Shown piece after piece: positions 1-11,748 of a stretch of DNA of 64,000 nucleotides. Location of the stretch: the NCBI GenBank assembly GCA_035079385.1, contig JAVHKY010000054.1:4069501-4133500 (forward strand), written 5' to 3'. The stretch is from Aspidiotus rigidus (lineage: Eukaryota; Arthropoda; Insecta; Hemiptera; Diaspididae). How positions within the stretch are numbered: position 1 is the stretch's first letter; each line of letters opens with the position of its first letter. The position numbers were made by a program, and so were the translations under genes. The notes beneath the pieces were generated by a model. The model made no database searches. It was not told the DNA's origin and saw nothing but the letters and a program-made list of their open reading frames with translations.

Positions 1-422
1 CTTAATTCAACTACCAACTTCTTGATGATGAGTCACGATTTGGTAAATGAATTACAAAGATTTATTTAATTTAATGGTGCGTGCATGGAAAATTGCTCGA
101 CGTTTCGACGCATTTCGCGTCATCATCGGGGCCGCACATATTTATAATGCCGACAAAGCCGTTAAATTCAACAAATCTTTAAACGAACACCGATGAATCA
201 AAATATCACTCTTTAAATGACTTACTTATCAAGATAAGCGAGCACTGTTGATAAATTCTTCGGTGCATCTTTCTTAGCAACATTTTGAGCTCGTCTATTC
301 GATTGCAGAGAGTTAAGCGCCTTTAATGCTTTCTGCAATGATCAACATGATGCTTTTATCCGTCACAAATATGTAGGTAATATAGATATTAAATTAAGAT
401 TTTACAAATACTGACTCGGTAC
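1..422. other. No gene seen; possible old retroelement end
   Basis: I find no supported coding sequence here. The stretch near 95-140, read on the minus strand, contains a CGAAACGTCGAGC-like phrase next to a GATGATGACGCG stretch. Such a phrase is common near the ends of Penelope-like and LINE retroelements, so this may be a retroelement remnant. Nothing else supports that. Confidence 0.25.
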
Positions 423-803
423 TCATCCTCTACCGTAGAACAACTGTTTTTGGACAAATGATTGCCAACCAAATGATTCATCTTTTGGAACATTGTCGGG
501 ATGGACCGTCGACAGGAAAGAGGCGAAAGCCTCCGTTTGATAGCACAGGTAAGACTGCTCGTAATGATACATGATGAACGTGCTAATGGATGATGCATGA
601 ACTTGTTTACTCGTATGAGAAAACGTATTTTGAAATCCGCGTTTGGAATGATTTAAATTAAGGTTAATGAAAAGATCAAGGCTCTGCCATGGCGGTAGTT
701 TGACGTAGGTAGCCGGCATTATCACAACAACAGGAATGTTGAACTGATAAAACAAAAGAGTGTTTTCCTCGACCTCTACGTCAAGCACTCCCCCCTTTAT
801 CAC
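423..803 (-). CDS. Hypothetical protein fragment, possibly a last exon
   Basis: A 127-codon open frame on the minus strand ends in a normal stop at 423. It has no good ATG at its 5' end; the frame is simply open from a TAA about 30 bases further out, so if real it is probably an internal-to-last exon. The composition looks protein-like: a hydrophobic beta-rich start (LLFYQFNIPVVVIMP), then a mixed segment with a Tyr/Phe-rich C-terminus. I do not recognise a family. The spacing of the early part loosely recalls insect DM4/12-type secreted proteins, but their conserved cysteine and RxLY segments are absent. It may be a chance ORF. Confidence 0.25.
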   Translation of the reverse strand: MIKGGVLDVEVEENTLLFYQFNIPVVVIMPATYVKLPPWQSLDLFINLNLNHSKRGFQNTFSHTSKQVHASSISTFIMYHYEQSYLCYQTEAFASFLSTVHPDNVPKDESFGWQSFVQKQLFYGRG

Positions 804-1980
804 CCTTTTGCAGTCATTCCCTTATCCTTTTTAATGTCTGTTTTGTTCTTAAAGGTTTAACAATCAAAATGGTAGAAGAATTGATCTCAAAAAGTATTCG
901 ATTTCTGACAGGCTACAGGGAAACTGGTTTTCGCAAAATTATAATTTTTCATTATTATTTCCTGTTGTCTTGAAAATCGGAATTGCTTTATTTTTCTGAG
1001 GCTGCTAAACTGATCTGAAGCTCTTATTTACTGTAGAACTACTGCTGAGCCTGCCCGCCAAATAAAACCGCGATATCGGAATATAACACATCCTATTTTT
1101 TTTTGTGATAGATGCCTATTTTCTTTCTTTAATTAAAAGTGGGTGCGCTAGTTGAACTTCAAAACGATGGAAAAATTGAAGATAGTAGGTGGAGTAGGTG
1201 GTATCTCAAGACACCAATTGTCCTACTCTCAAGAACGAACGTTCGTGAGGTTATTTTTCATTTGTTAAATATAGGTACATTTTTGAGGTCGGCCATTCTT
1301 CATATTCTTTACTACATCGATACGTCCTGATGCAGATAGTCTCTGCATCGCCAGTCTTTAGAACCCACCTTTTTATTCCGCGATCAATTAAAATAAAATC
1401 TTTAAAAATGAAAAACTTTTATCACTTATATCATAATACTTTTTGATTTAAGTTGAATTTCTTTTAGAAAAGCGTAAAAATATAATTAGGTACTTACCTA
1501 CAAATCATAACTTGTTTTTCTTTTTTTTTTCCTCTTATCTTTCATAGAATTAATTATTTGAACCAATCGGATATTTTTCCTTTCCAATTTAATACGGTAT
1601 AAAGTTTCGGTCTGTCACTCAGATTCAAGATTATTAGCTGGTTTCGTCACATGTAACAAATTCAATATCTACCCAGCTGATGTCTTTCTCGTCAGAAACT
1701 AAAATTTCCTTCTTAAACTCCCTCTTAAAAATTACTGCAAAGAGAAATTTTGTAGATCGGCCTTATTAGAATGCGGTACTAAACAGAAATTTTGTGACGA
1801 GAAAAATAAATTTCTTCAACCTCCTATTCTTGCTTAGAGTTTCATACTTTGTATGTGAAATTGGCTCTTCGGCCCAATGTAGAAATTCTTTTAACACTCA
1901 AAAATATGATCACATTCTCGTCAATTTCAACCGTCAAAGAACCCACGTTTATAAGTTTTTTTTTTTCTTTCTTTTCAAAT
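804..1980. other. AT-rich intergenic sequence, nothing recognised
   Basis: Short frames at 1139-1330 and 1794-1994 have AT-driven composition and no recognisable motif. I see no RNA gene and no clear repeat. Confidence 0.4.
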
Positions 1981-2766
1981 TTATTTGTAGGTAGCCCAGT
2001 TACATTTCCCCCACAAACTTAACTCAGCGTTCCTTTGTCTTTCTGCTTTCGCTTGTAAAAATGCTTTTCGACATTGTTCTTGAAACTCCTGAGAATTCAT
2101 GGATCGACTGTGGTACTCTTGTTGTCGGTTGTTCTCTGGACGAGCAACGTTATATTCCCACGAAACTTTTCCGTAAACTGAATCTTCGTGCATTTCTTTC
2201 AATTTTTTATTATGCCTTATATTTTTTAAGGTTTCTTGAGAGTTTCGTTCACTCCAGGGGCTATACTGCGATGTCGAATGGCCGCTACCACTGCCGCTCC
2301 CGCTACGGCTACCGCTGCCACTGCCACTCCCGGTGCCACTAGAAGTAGACTCGTCGTATTCTGGATATTTATCAATACGACTCTTTACACTGGACCGCGG
2401 CGGTCTATGGTCGAAATGTCGGTTTTCAAACGACATATCTCTTAGATGTGAGTCTGGCTCGTGATCTAAACCTCTCGAAAATAACTCTTTCGGTCGAACT
2501 GGCAGGTTATAGGAATGTTTCGTAAATTTCGAATCGAAATTGTAGTTGTCCGCGTTTTCATTGTGTTTGGAATTCTTTTCTTCTAATTCCTGCTCGTTTA
2601 ATCGTTTATACGGCGAAGTGAATCCGGTAAATGGTTTCACATTTTGGGATTCACCACGCGATTTTCCACAGTAATTTAAAGAAGAATCATTCCCGTATCT
2701 GGAATTACCGTTGTTCATTGTGAAAATTCTGAAGCCGGGGTATACCCCATGACCTAGATTTAGCAA
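1981..2766 (-). CDS. Hypothetical low-complexity protein with Gly-Ser repeat
   Basis: A 261-codon minus-strand ORF ends at 1981, immediately followed by an AATAAA-like signal in the same strand. Two Met codons are possible, at 2766 and at 2718 (MNNGNSRYGN). A TTCAG just upstream of the second could be a splice acceptor, in which case this is a last exon. The protein is hydrophilic and charged, rich in Asn, Ser, Glu and Arg. A Gly-Ser(Thr/Arg) dipeptide run near residues 143-163 is encoded by a simple-sequence tract at about 2280-2340. The C-terminal 60 residues are a charged, probably helical segment (FQEQCRKAFLQAKAERQRNA). No family is recognised. The length of the open frame and the polyadenylation signal favour a real gene. 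Confidence 0.45.
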   Translation of the reverse strand: MLNLGHGVYPGFRIFTMNNGNSRYGNDSSLNYCGKSRGESQNVKPFTGFTSPYKRLNEQELEEKNSKHNENADNYNFDSKFTKHSYNLPVRPKELFSRGLDHEPDSHLRDMSFENRHFDHRPPRSSVKSRIDKYPEYDESTSSGTGSGSGSGSRSGSGSGSGHSTSQYSPWSERNSQETLKNIRHNKKLKEMHEDSVYGKVSWEYNVARPENNRQQEYHSRSMNSQEFQEQCRKAFLQAKAERQRNAELSLWGKCNWATYK

Positions 2767-4096
2767 ATGCGTGACGAGCGAAATTAAACTTGAAATTTCG
2801 TTATTTTTTCATTTGCTTGGAATAAGTATTTTTTTTTTTTGCAAAATCTCTTGTGAATTGAATCGCGTTTAATGAGATATTCCCTTGTACACTTTTAAAT
2901 TTTTACTTGACTCTTAGGCTGCTTGGTAGATATACCACGCAAATTTGGATTTTATGAATTCATTTTTAAATTTTTGAATATTTTCATCAACTCATGAAAC
3001 TGAAACTTTTGTGGCAGATAAGTCAATGCTATGATAAAATTTAGTAGCACCGCCACCTCAGTCGTTCGAAAGAAAAATGAAAAAGAAAGTTTATGTTTGA
3101 GAACAGTGGTATCAGGAAAATGTTACTTAGCAAGAATGCTCATAAGGAAACCACGCGTGAAAAGAAAAAAAAAGAAAAAAATGCGTTGAAAGGGTGCGAG
3201 GGCTAATGTACTTGACAGAAAAGATTTTCGATCAGAGGCGAGGATATCTGGGTCAAAATATGTGATAATAATATATAGAGGTTAGATTCTCGGGATTTGA
3301 TGATTGAGAGCAAACTCGACTCGAGGATATTTAATGTAATTTGATAACAACAGGGAGACCCGTCATGTATGGGCCAACGCCTCAGCCAACTCCCTCCCTC
3401 CGTTCTTGAGTCAAAATTTCATCAAGATTCTATCCTTCATGTAGCTTTTGATTCGAAATTTTGTCAGATTCGGCAAATAAATTAGATAACTCCTCTCTGA
3501 TTTTTTCGAGTCGAGATGTTTGAAAGTTCTTTTCTTCTCCGTAGTTTCTCTCGAAATTTTTCCACCCCCTTTAAATGGGTCAGTTATTCCTTCCTTGCTT
3601 CGTAATCGAAATTTTCCGTACCTAGTTCGTCTGATGAAGTCACACCCTTTTCAAGACTGCGTCTACCCTTTCTGCTCGTCAGTCGAAATTCACCTTGACT
3701 TCGTTCTTCACGTCCTAGGTCTCCTATCCTCTGCAATTACCGTGGACATTTTTACGAAAGTGCGACAAACTCTCCAATATTCAAAACATTAGGCAAGTTC
3801 GACATAACTGGGAAAATTTACGATCTGAGAAATTGGAGCGTTGTATCACGTAAGATAAATACTCTTCTCTAAATTGTGTCAAAATTAACATTGGCTGTAC
3901 GTCAAAAACCGATCCAAAAATGCCGATATTGAAAGAAGGGATCCTTGTATCGAAAAACTAGTACGAGAACTGAATTGTTCATTGAAAAATCATCTCAGAT
4001 CCGACAATTCACATCTGAGTTAGCCTTCCTAACCTTATAAGAAAATAAAATTTCTTTCAGATCGTTGAGTTGGATACATCAATTTGTACTAGTTGT
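2767..4096. other. Intergenic; degenerate ~45-bp repeat family
   Basis: No gene is supported. Between about 3300 and 3800 there are diverged minus-oriented copies of a phrase built around 'gagtcaaaatttcatcaag'. The same family occurs in plus orientation at 13.6, 35.8, 42 and 54 kb. Confidence 0.3.
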
Positions 4097-4223
4097 TATA
4101 CTCTGTTCACATTAAGGAAGGATAGAAATATGACCTTGAGAACGGAACGGTAGATTAAAATTACCCGGAGCGTTCCGTTCTCGAGGTCATATTTCTATCC
4201 TTCCTTAATGTGAACGGAGTATA
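4097..4223. mobile_element. 127-bp hairpin MITE, copy 1
   Basis: A nearly perfect inverted repeat: arms of about 53 bp begin TATACTCTGTTCACATTAAG and end with its complement, around a 21-base loop. A second copy of identical length lies at 18589-18715, where the loop is the exact reverse complement, so the two copies are in opposite orientations. The TATA at each end would fit a TA target duplication as made by Tc1/mariner-type transposases. There is no coding capacity. Confidence 0.8.
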
Positions 4224-5468
4224 GTACGTTTATTGTACGTGTGAACGTAAAGCTATACAATATAGGACTGACTAGACGATACCGATAACGAATAAAGATA
4301 AGTGTACAAGACCATACGTGATCGCAACATATTCAACTTTGCATAGCAAAGTAGTGGCGTTTGAGGAGAGGACAGAGGAATACCAGAAGTATAATAATTA
4401 TAAAAATCTTCCAAAATATCCCTGAGAAAGTGATCACGAGATACATAGAATTGCGTTGAACATTCTTGCCCCTTTTATGTCTCCTTGGGAATATTTTGGG
4501 AAAGTTAAAATATTCTATACATACATAATGGGGGCATGATACGGATGTTTTTGCCTTTTGCCATGGAGACATCAAATGTTCAACGGGACACACACTCATT
4601 CTTAAGCACCAAGCTTTGCTCGCTTCAAAAGGGACAATATACTTATAGGTACTCACTTTGGTGGACTACTTCGAGATAATTAATAATTTAGCGCCGGGGA
4701 TATTGGAGGAGCTAAATAAAGTAGAGTGAATTTGCTTTTGTCATTAAATTTGAAAACGCTGATATATAGTGTGAGGTGATTCAATATCGATTGATAGAAA
4801 TTAAAGTAAAAATTTGCAGACCATAATAATGAGTTCAAGGCGGCTGTTATATGGGTACATACTGCATTTAAATGTAGAAATAGGTCACCTCAGCCTATTT
4901 TCAAGACGATCAAACTTGATCGAAGATGTAAGATGAGATAACAACAGAATGCACGTGTTGTGTAACTTCATTATTTCTATAAAGTATAGCCTTCTTCCAA
5001 CTAACCTAGATTTTTCTAGAAATCATCTTCATTAAATTCCACAATCACAGATTCACAGCTGACGGGAAATTCTTTATTATTGCTTTGCGCCGTGCATTCA
5101 CACAATACGTTATACACGCGAAAGGTCCTGCGAGGTACGGAGAAGTGGGGAGAAAATATTGAAAATGATAACACGATATCGATAAATCTCTTTCTCTTTG
5201 ATTTACTCCTTCAGTCCCGTTTAGGGCTACAATTTTGAAGAATGTTAGAATTTTCGAACAAATTGTTCTGTATTTGGCTCTCTTACAGCAAAATACTTTC
5301 ACACTTTCTGTTTTCGCAAAGTAAACAACCTGCTGTATTGTCATAGTATGTTCTTCAATTTCTGTCGTACTCTCGAAGGAAAAGGTAAACATTACTTATT
5401 ATTTATTCTTTAAATTTATTCGATGATATATTTCTTTTTCTTCTCCCATTATTAACAGACATTGAACA
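4224..5468. other. Intergenic, nothing firm; Tango10 promoter side
   Basis: The ORFs at 4333-4656 and 5045-5392 (minus) show no domain. The 5' UTR and promoter of the following gene must lie near the right end, but no element can be assigned with confidence. Confidence 0.3.
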
Positions 5469-7921
5469 ATGGGAGATCGTGACTACGATACAAGTTCTGG
5501 TTCTCAGACCAGAACCAAAAGAAAAAATTCTCAAGACGTAGAGGTACGTAGCTTCCCACGATTCGTAATTCAAAAATTTATAGGTACTCATTATACTACT
5601 GTGCGTTTTACATAGATCGACAATTCTCAGCAAGTACTGAAGAAGATAGCTACTTTGTACGCGGAAAAACTGATGAACGATATTTGTCTTGTAGTCGATG
5701 GCGTTAAGTATCCCGCTCATCGTTTAATTCTTTGTACAAGCAGCGATGTTTTTCAGGTAAACACATTATTAGCCATATCATATGTTGGAAAATACCAAAC
5801 TGAACATTACTGCTTTGCTGTGTAGGTTATGTTAATGCATCCTCAGTGGTGCGAGTCACAAGAAAGTCGAATCGTTCTTCAAGAACCTCCTCAGTGCGCC
5901 GCTGTCTTCCCCGAATTTCTACGTTATTTCTATACTGGTCAAATACGTATTAATCAGTCGACTATCATGGGAATATTGACGTTGGCGGATAAATATAACG
6001 TTAAAGTAAGTACAAAACGTGAATTTGACAAAATTAGTTCCTTAATACCCGCGCTACAAAGAACATCTATTCATTTTGGGCAGGACTTGATATCTTTATG
6101 TATCAAATATATGGATCAACATATAGCCGAGGCTGCCGTGCACGAACAACTAATCACATGGTATCAATATACATTATCGTTAACTCACTATCAGGTATTA
6201 TCTCGGGTGAGTATATAGCTCAAAAATTTCAATTGTCGTTCTCATTAAATTCCACTATTCAAATATTAAACAATTTCCAGGATAAAAATCGAGGATCCAA
6301 CAAAAAATGCAAGTCTATTACAGAACAATGGATCGATTTGAGAAAGGTTATACGAGTCAAACCGTTCGCAACGTTTCTTTCTTCTAGAAAATATTATCAC
6401 TCACAATATTCAATCTCGTTTTTTTAGGCTTGTCGTAATTTTATAAAATGGAATTTCGAAATGGTGGCCGTCACTAGTGATTTCGGTAACTTTCAACCCG
6501 ATGTTCTCGCTCAAATACTACAACTGAATGATTTAGTCGTTCATAGTGAAATGGCTCTATACGAGTAAGTAATAACACTGACCAATCATCAAATGGCATA
6601 ATTAAACACCATATTATGGTCGTAACAATCGTTTTTCATTAGCTACGTCGTGAAGTGGCTAGAAATACAGAAAGAGCGATTGAAAGAGGATATCAATGAA
6701 TTGGACATCGATAATCAACTATTTGCCTATGTTAACGAAGTCATGTCGAATATTAGATTTTCTATGATGAATTCTCGGGAATTGACGAGCTTATTATTAT
6801 CTCCTTTAGTTATGAAATATAAAGATTTTTTCATGGAAAAGATGGCCATCGGAGCCGCTTTTAATAGAGGTAAGATTTCTTTTTTTTTATTCTTGTAAAT
6901 GGTCTTATCCATGCTCGCAGTTTTTACACCTCTATGGAATTTTCGCAGGAGAAAAAACTGCCGAAATAAGCAGATTGAAAGATAGCGAGAACGGTAAACT
7001 ATTATTCACACCGAGACTCTACACAGCCGAACAGTGGTCTTCCAGCATTGTGATCAATCATTTTTCCTCGCTTTTACCCTATCAACCTTGTACCCTAATG
7101 TGCACTACGCCGCCTACCTTACGCGAATGTTTGTACGAGCAATCTTGTGAATGGGTACGTATAGAAAATGAGATTTATAGAATAATGGTTGAAAATATTT
7201 CTGATTACTCTGTCAAATCTGTCTGAGTCATTCTGGTTATAAGTGGTATTATAAATAACACTTTCAATCGTCCAACTTCGTCTAGAGAGCAATCTTCCAA
7301 TTTCCAAGATAATATTTCACGAACAAAATTTAATTTATGGAAATAATTATTGATAATATTTCTAAAACAAATATTCTATCTTATTAGGATTATTTCTCGG
7401 TATCCTTTTCAAGCTCAATTAGCTAAAACACTAAAGTATTTCGAATTCTCTTTTTTCAGGTCATCGATCTCTATCCGAAAGGATTGTGTTTCCCGAAATG
7501 TTTTCTAATAGTGTGGCAAGGTACCGTAACCATTCCAGAACACGTAACTCGCACCGTTCGTATGACTGTTACCTGCCGAGAACCACCTGCCAATGACAGT
7601 TACCTAGTGAAAATTGGGGTCCTAGTTTCAGGCCTCGCTTGTGGTATTGAGAGTGTAGTGGAAGTCGCTTACGACGTACGTAAGTTCAGCAAGGAAGACA
7701 ATACTTTCATAATCAACGATTTGCTCTCGTATCAGAAGTTGAACGATCGATTCAATAATCTGTCGTCGATCAAGACTGGCGAACAAAATTCAGACGCCCC
7801 GTATCTAATAGGTAACGAGTATGACACTCTGAAACTTCAAGTTGTTATCATCCCACTCTGCCCTCAGCTATCTTCTATTGAAGAGCGTTTCAATTCGTCG
7901 CAGAAGAACAGAATTTTTTGA
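5469..7921 (+). CDS. Tango10: BTB/BACK-domain protein, BTBD17/Tango10-like
   Basis: Eight exons join in frame to 512 residues: 5469-5543, 5616-5756, 5826-6005, 6084-6194, 6428-6564, 6643-6869, 6949-7154 and 7460-7921, all with GT-AG boundaries. The start is the first ATG of the frame (MGDRDYDTSS). A BTB/POZ domain occupies roughly residues 28-130 (LMNDICLVVDGVKYPAHRLI, then FLRYFYTGQI). A BACK domain follows at about 135-260 (CIKYMDQHIA, FIKWNFEMVA), and then the C-terminal beta-rich region typical of BTBD17. The Drosophila counterpart is Tango10. It came from a secretion/Golgi-organisation screen, and the family is linked to cullin-3 adaptors; a function for this protein is inferred only from that. 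A possible 66-nt in-frame extra exon at 6282-6347 (DKNRGSNKK...) would insert a charged loop in the BACK domain; I left it out because the vertebrate protein has no such insertion. The 3' end converges with the ATP synthase c gene. Confidence 0.9.
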
Positions 7922-8037
7922 TACGATTTCCTCATCAGCTGCCATACATTTTTGGGTCATTATTTATTTATAAGAGAATTATTTGCTTATTTTTCACTTC
8001 TCTTTTCCTTTTCTTCTTTCATTTTTATTTTTGCTTC

Positions 8038-8067
8038 AATAAATTTGTTCAATAAGTAATGTTTATT
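8038..8067. promoter_or_regulatory. Facing polyadenylation signals of two convergent genes
   Basis: AATAAA at 8038-8043 serves the BTB gene on the plus strand. TTTATT at 8062-8067 reads AATAAA on the minus strand for the ATP synthase c gene. With cleavage 10-30 nt downstream of each, the two mRNAs would overlap or nearly overlap at their 3' ends. Confidence 0.6.
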
Positions 8068-8237
8068 AATAACGCAAGGAATGGTAGCACTCTACAAGAA
8101 ATAATACCTAGTATACAGATAGAAAATTTTTTCGAATATTCAACATTCATACACGAGTGTTCTCAATAATCGTACAAATATAACCGACCATTCAAAATGC
8201 CACCAATAGTCCTACATAGGTACAACTAAAACATTGC

Positions 8238-9227
8238 TTAGAAGGCGTACAAAATCAAGAAGGCCATCATAAGACAGAAAAGACCCATAGCCTCGGACAA
8301 GGCAAATCCTAGAATGGCGTAAGAGAAGAGCTGTCCTTTGAGAGAAGGGTTTCTGGCATAACCAATGATTAAGGAACCGAATACAGATCCGATACCAGCA
8401 CCTGCAACATAAATCATAGGAAACGTTTATATTTTTGGTTGAGCGGACGGAGTAAATGACACGTCATGTTCATTTAGCCTACCTGATCCTGCAATTCCTA
8501 CTGTACAGGCTCCAGCACCAATAAATTTCGCAGCCGAGTCGATATCTCTGGTAACTGCAGTTGTCTGAAATTGTCGAGCTGGAACCTAAAATAATGGTTG
8601 GTCAGTATAACTGGATAGAACCTCATTAACTTTGAATATTTGAGTACGATTATTACCAGTGAACTGCTAATTTGAGGGAACGCATAATTACAGAGGTTGG
8701 CCGAGTACATTGGCGACTGTTGAACAGCAGAGAATCGATTACCGACAACACTCAGAGCGGCACTGTTGGCTGTTGCTGTGCTTCGCTGTAGAAGTAAGGT
8801 ATAGATTAGAAAAAATTGACCGACAGTGTTGATACCGACTACTATTCTGAGGAAATACGCGATAATCAAGTTATCACAATTAGCTCTAAGCTATGAATAA
8901 ATACACGTCTTTCAATCGGGGAATAATGAGAAGTTTCGCGGTACATTTTGTGGTTCTAGAAGCACATTGGTTTAACCCTTCAAGGTAAACCAATGTTATT
9001 GTGGTTATCGATTATCTCTCGAAACAAGCCTAACTTCAATTGAGAAGAGAAATTCTTGAACGTAAAATGTTCACAAATTTCGAATTGCTTATAAAAGACA
9101 AGAACTACAACATCAATTTTTAGGGTACTCAACATTATCATAAGGAATTTAGTTCTATCGGATCAAGAAAACTTACCATCAAGGAGGAGCGAACAGCAGG
9201 AGCGATAACTCTCGTAAGGGTATTCAT
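8238..9227 (-). CDS. ATP5G: Mitochondrial ATP synthase F0 subunit c precursor
   Basis: Four exons on the minus strand (9227-9177, 8785-8657, 8585-8483, 8401-8238) join in frame to 148 residues. Residues 1 to about 73 are an Arg/Ser-rich mitochondrial import sequence ([17 protein letters not shown]...). The mature c subunit of about 75 residues begins at [12 protein letters not shown]. It has two transmembrane helices: the Gly-rich first helix ([20 protein letters not shown]), the polar loop ARNPSLKGQ, and the second helix with the proton-carrying Glu near residue 131 (ALSEAMG). The protein forms the rotating c-ring of F1F0 ATP synthase in the inner membrane. The mature part is almost invariant in animals, so the call is firm. 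Drosophila symbols for this gene vary, so the general symbol is used. Confidence 0.97.
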
Positions 9228-10084
9228 TTTTGATTTTATGAAAATAGTTACTCGAGGAGAGATAGAGAATTGAAAATAAATTACTTTGAACTACAATTGT
9301 TGCTAAGTTCTCCAATTTAACTCGAGAATTGCTTTGCTAGTAGCTAGAGTTCGCAAAATTGGAACACCTAAAAGTCGACGGTCGAAAAGTCGAAAACAAT
9401 GTGACCAGTTCTAGAAAAAAAAATAATTCACAAAATCGACCACTCCAGTTTAAGGTTGCGACACCTGCCAAATCCTAGTTCCGATCATCACCGCTCAGTG
9501 CTAGTGAACCATATTAAGAATTATTTACTCACATTTATTATTATTTTTTTTTTCTTACTGTCTCACTGCTGAACACATCTATGAGGAAAAACCTAAAAAG
9601 GTAATGAGGAGGTATATCTAAAAACGTAAAAAGGGCTTCCCTTCTGTAAGAAATACATTGAACAGACGCCCTTTTTACATATATGTCCTTGTATGTATAA
9701 ATATGGTATATCTGTAATGCGCTCCATCTAAAGGGACCACAATGACCACATCCCGGTGGTTCTTGTAATTTAAGATGCAGAATCGGTGGAGCTGACTCAA
9801 ACCTTTCAGTTGAAAAGTATTTTTTCCTTGCGTCGCAATGAACGTAATCTATGAAAAAAAAAAAAAAACGTCGGGTTTTTCCACTGAAATGTGATCTTTT
9901 TTCATCAGGACTTGCGTAATAACAAGTTATTTTTCGGTTAACTGTAGGATTTGACATTTTTTCAAGTTTAGAAAAATTTCAGCTATATACAATAGGAGTC
10001 TGAATTTTTTTCAAGTTTTCCACCCAACAATTTCTCAAAAAAAAAAAAAAAAAAAAAACATAAAACAGATTTTCTGCTGTCCGG
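9228..10084. other. 5' flank of ATP synthase c, then spacer
   Basis: The first 150 bases are presumably the 5' UTR and promoter of the minus-strand gene. The rest is AT-rich with poly-A runs at 9853 and 10037; the second directly precedes retroelement coding sequence. The frame at 9541-9957 on the minus strand shows no domain. Confidence 0.35.
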
Positions 10085-11290
10085 TTGTTGCATTCTCCAC
10101 CGATGCTTCTTATAAATTGGCTAGATACTTCAGCAAATGGTTACGTCTTCACTCCATTTTCACCTCAACATACTATCACCAACTCTTTCGACCTCATTTC
10201 TAAATTGAAAACCTCTTCCTTACCTTCTTCCTCCTCCCTCATATCCTTTGATGTTTCCAGCATCTCGCTCCTCTCACACTTAAATTCTATTCATCCTAAC
10301 ATCCGATTCACTGTCGAAACTGACGGCTCCTTTATCAATCATTTAGACCTCACCATCTCTCTCCACTTCGAGAACAACCGCCATTCTCCTTGTTTCTCTA
10401 CCTTTTGCAAGCTCTCCACCACCGGAGTTCTCATCAATTGCGCTTCTTTCCACTATTTTTCTCACAAACTCTTTGCGTTATTCGCCTTCAGTCACCGCCT
10501 TCTCGCTATTCCCCTCTCACCTCGCGATTTCAATTATGAGAAAGCCCACATTAGCGAGCTAGCGCGCCTCAATAATTGAGACGTGCCATGCAATCCGTCT
10601 CTTCCTCCCAGTGTACTCATTCTCCTCGTCGCCACCCTCCTAGGTTCGTCTGCCTTTCCTCGGCTATATCTCCTATAAAATGGCTCGCAGACTCGAATCC
10701 CATGGGTACCGCTGTGCTTTTTATCCCCTTCTCACTGTGGAGCACGTATCCTCTCTCAAGGATAAACTTCCCCCCGAAGAGTGCACTGGAGTGTATCGCG
10801 CCAAGTGTACAGCTCCTAATTGCTCTGATATGTACATCGGCCAAACTAGTCACACCCTGCGCGAGCGTTCCTCCGAACACCGCTCTGCCTTCCGACGTAA
10901 ACTCCCAGAAAAATCTGCTATCGCAAAACATTGCCTCGATACTATCCACTCCTTTGATTCTGTTGAAATCAAGCTCATTCATATGGCTACTAAGGGCCGC
11001 CTTCTCAACAGACTCGAAGAAGTCGAAATAATTGCCGCAGCTTCCCTCTCAGGCGTTTCTCTCATTAACGATACGCGCTCCACCCTTGTCAATCCGTTTA
11101 TTGCTCTTATAAACAATCAGGTTTCTACTTAAAATAACTTCATACTTTCTCCTCATTCGCTTTCTTTCTCTTCCTTTTGCACTCTTGTTCACCGTTTCTA
11201 GTTTCTACATATTTTTGTGTAATCTTCGTCATTCACCTGTTGATGTGGCGCACAGTAAACACGTGTTGTGCGTTTTAAGATAAATTTTTT
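10085..11290 (+). mobile_element. Penelope-like retroelement, internally deleted
   Basis: Two coding blocks in different frames belong to a Penelope-like element. Block 1 (10085-10579) holds the reverse-transcriptase entry motif LISFDVSS and then jumps directly to the end of the RT/thumb region (HPNIRFTVETDGSFINHL, then STTGVLINCASFH, then SPRDFNYEKAHISELARLNN). The palm core with its catalytic YxDD is missing, so about 200 or more residues have been deleted. Block 2 (10680-11132) is the linker plus the GIY-YIG endonuclease domain (GVYRAKC, MYIGQTSHTLRERSSEHRSA). It ends about 45 residues further on, with stop at 11130. A frameshift separates the blocks near 10579. The composition is C-rich on the plus strand, unlike the neighbouring host DNA. 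The element cannot make an active RT. Confidence 0.85.
10680..11132 (+). pseudogene. GIY-YIG endonuclease end of the Penelope-like element
   Basis: A 150-codon frame starts MARRLESHGYRCAFYP. The cysteine pair C..C and the VY...YIGQTS...R..EH pattern are the zinc-knuckle-like CCHH segment and the GIY-YIG nuclease of canonical Penelope elements, which nick DNA for integration. The nuclease residues look intact, but the fused RT lies out of frame upstream and lacks its core, so this is scored as part of a broken element. Confidence 0.75.
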
Positions 11291-11748
11291 TCCCATTAAA
11301 AAATTTTTCATACGTTACAGGATCGTAATTCATTTCTACACTATTAAATTGAATATGTATTACTTCGTGAGTTTATGTATTTGGTTAATGATATTGAACG
11401 ACCAAAAATAAGTAAAGAGCCGGAACTTCCAGAGCCAATTTTTTCAGCCGGAGCTAAACAGCTCCCGAAAGTGCCCGGCTCTGACCAGCTCCGGAGTTGG
11501 ACTCACGGACTCGGAGCCTAACTTTTGAATTTCACCCCGAAGAAAAAACAATACATCTAATTAACATAGTGTGTGATACCTCAAACCTGAAAAAATAACC
11601 TCACTTTCTGTAACGTACGATTGCTTTTTCATTCTAAGCTCATGATCGAATTTCCATGACAATTTCATTTTTCAATGTTGTACATTCTTGACCCTCATTC
11701 ATTCGTCGTATTATCCGTAACAGATGATTGTGTAACGAATTTTCAGTC
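11291..11748. other. Spacer upstream of the protamine-like gene
   Basis: At 11400-11530 is a GC-richer patch with repeated 'gagc(t/c)gg(a/g)' words ('agagccggaacttccagagcc', 'cagctccggagttgg'). It is probably the end of a MITE, but no matching second end was found. A TTTCAG at 11741-11746 directly precedes the next ATG and could be a splice acceptor in the 5' UTR. Confidence 0.3.

Noticed and set aside
6282..6347. Extra 66-nt exon in the BTB gene
   Set aside because: It is open and bounded by AG and GT, but would insert 22 charged residues in the BACK domain where the vertebrate protein has none. Kept only as a possible alternative exon.
10617..10982. Minus-strand 121-codon frame opposite the Penelope-like element
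   Set aside because: It overlaps the recognised GIY-YIG coding strand and has no domain.
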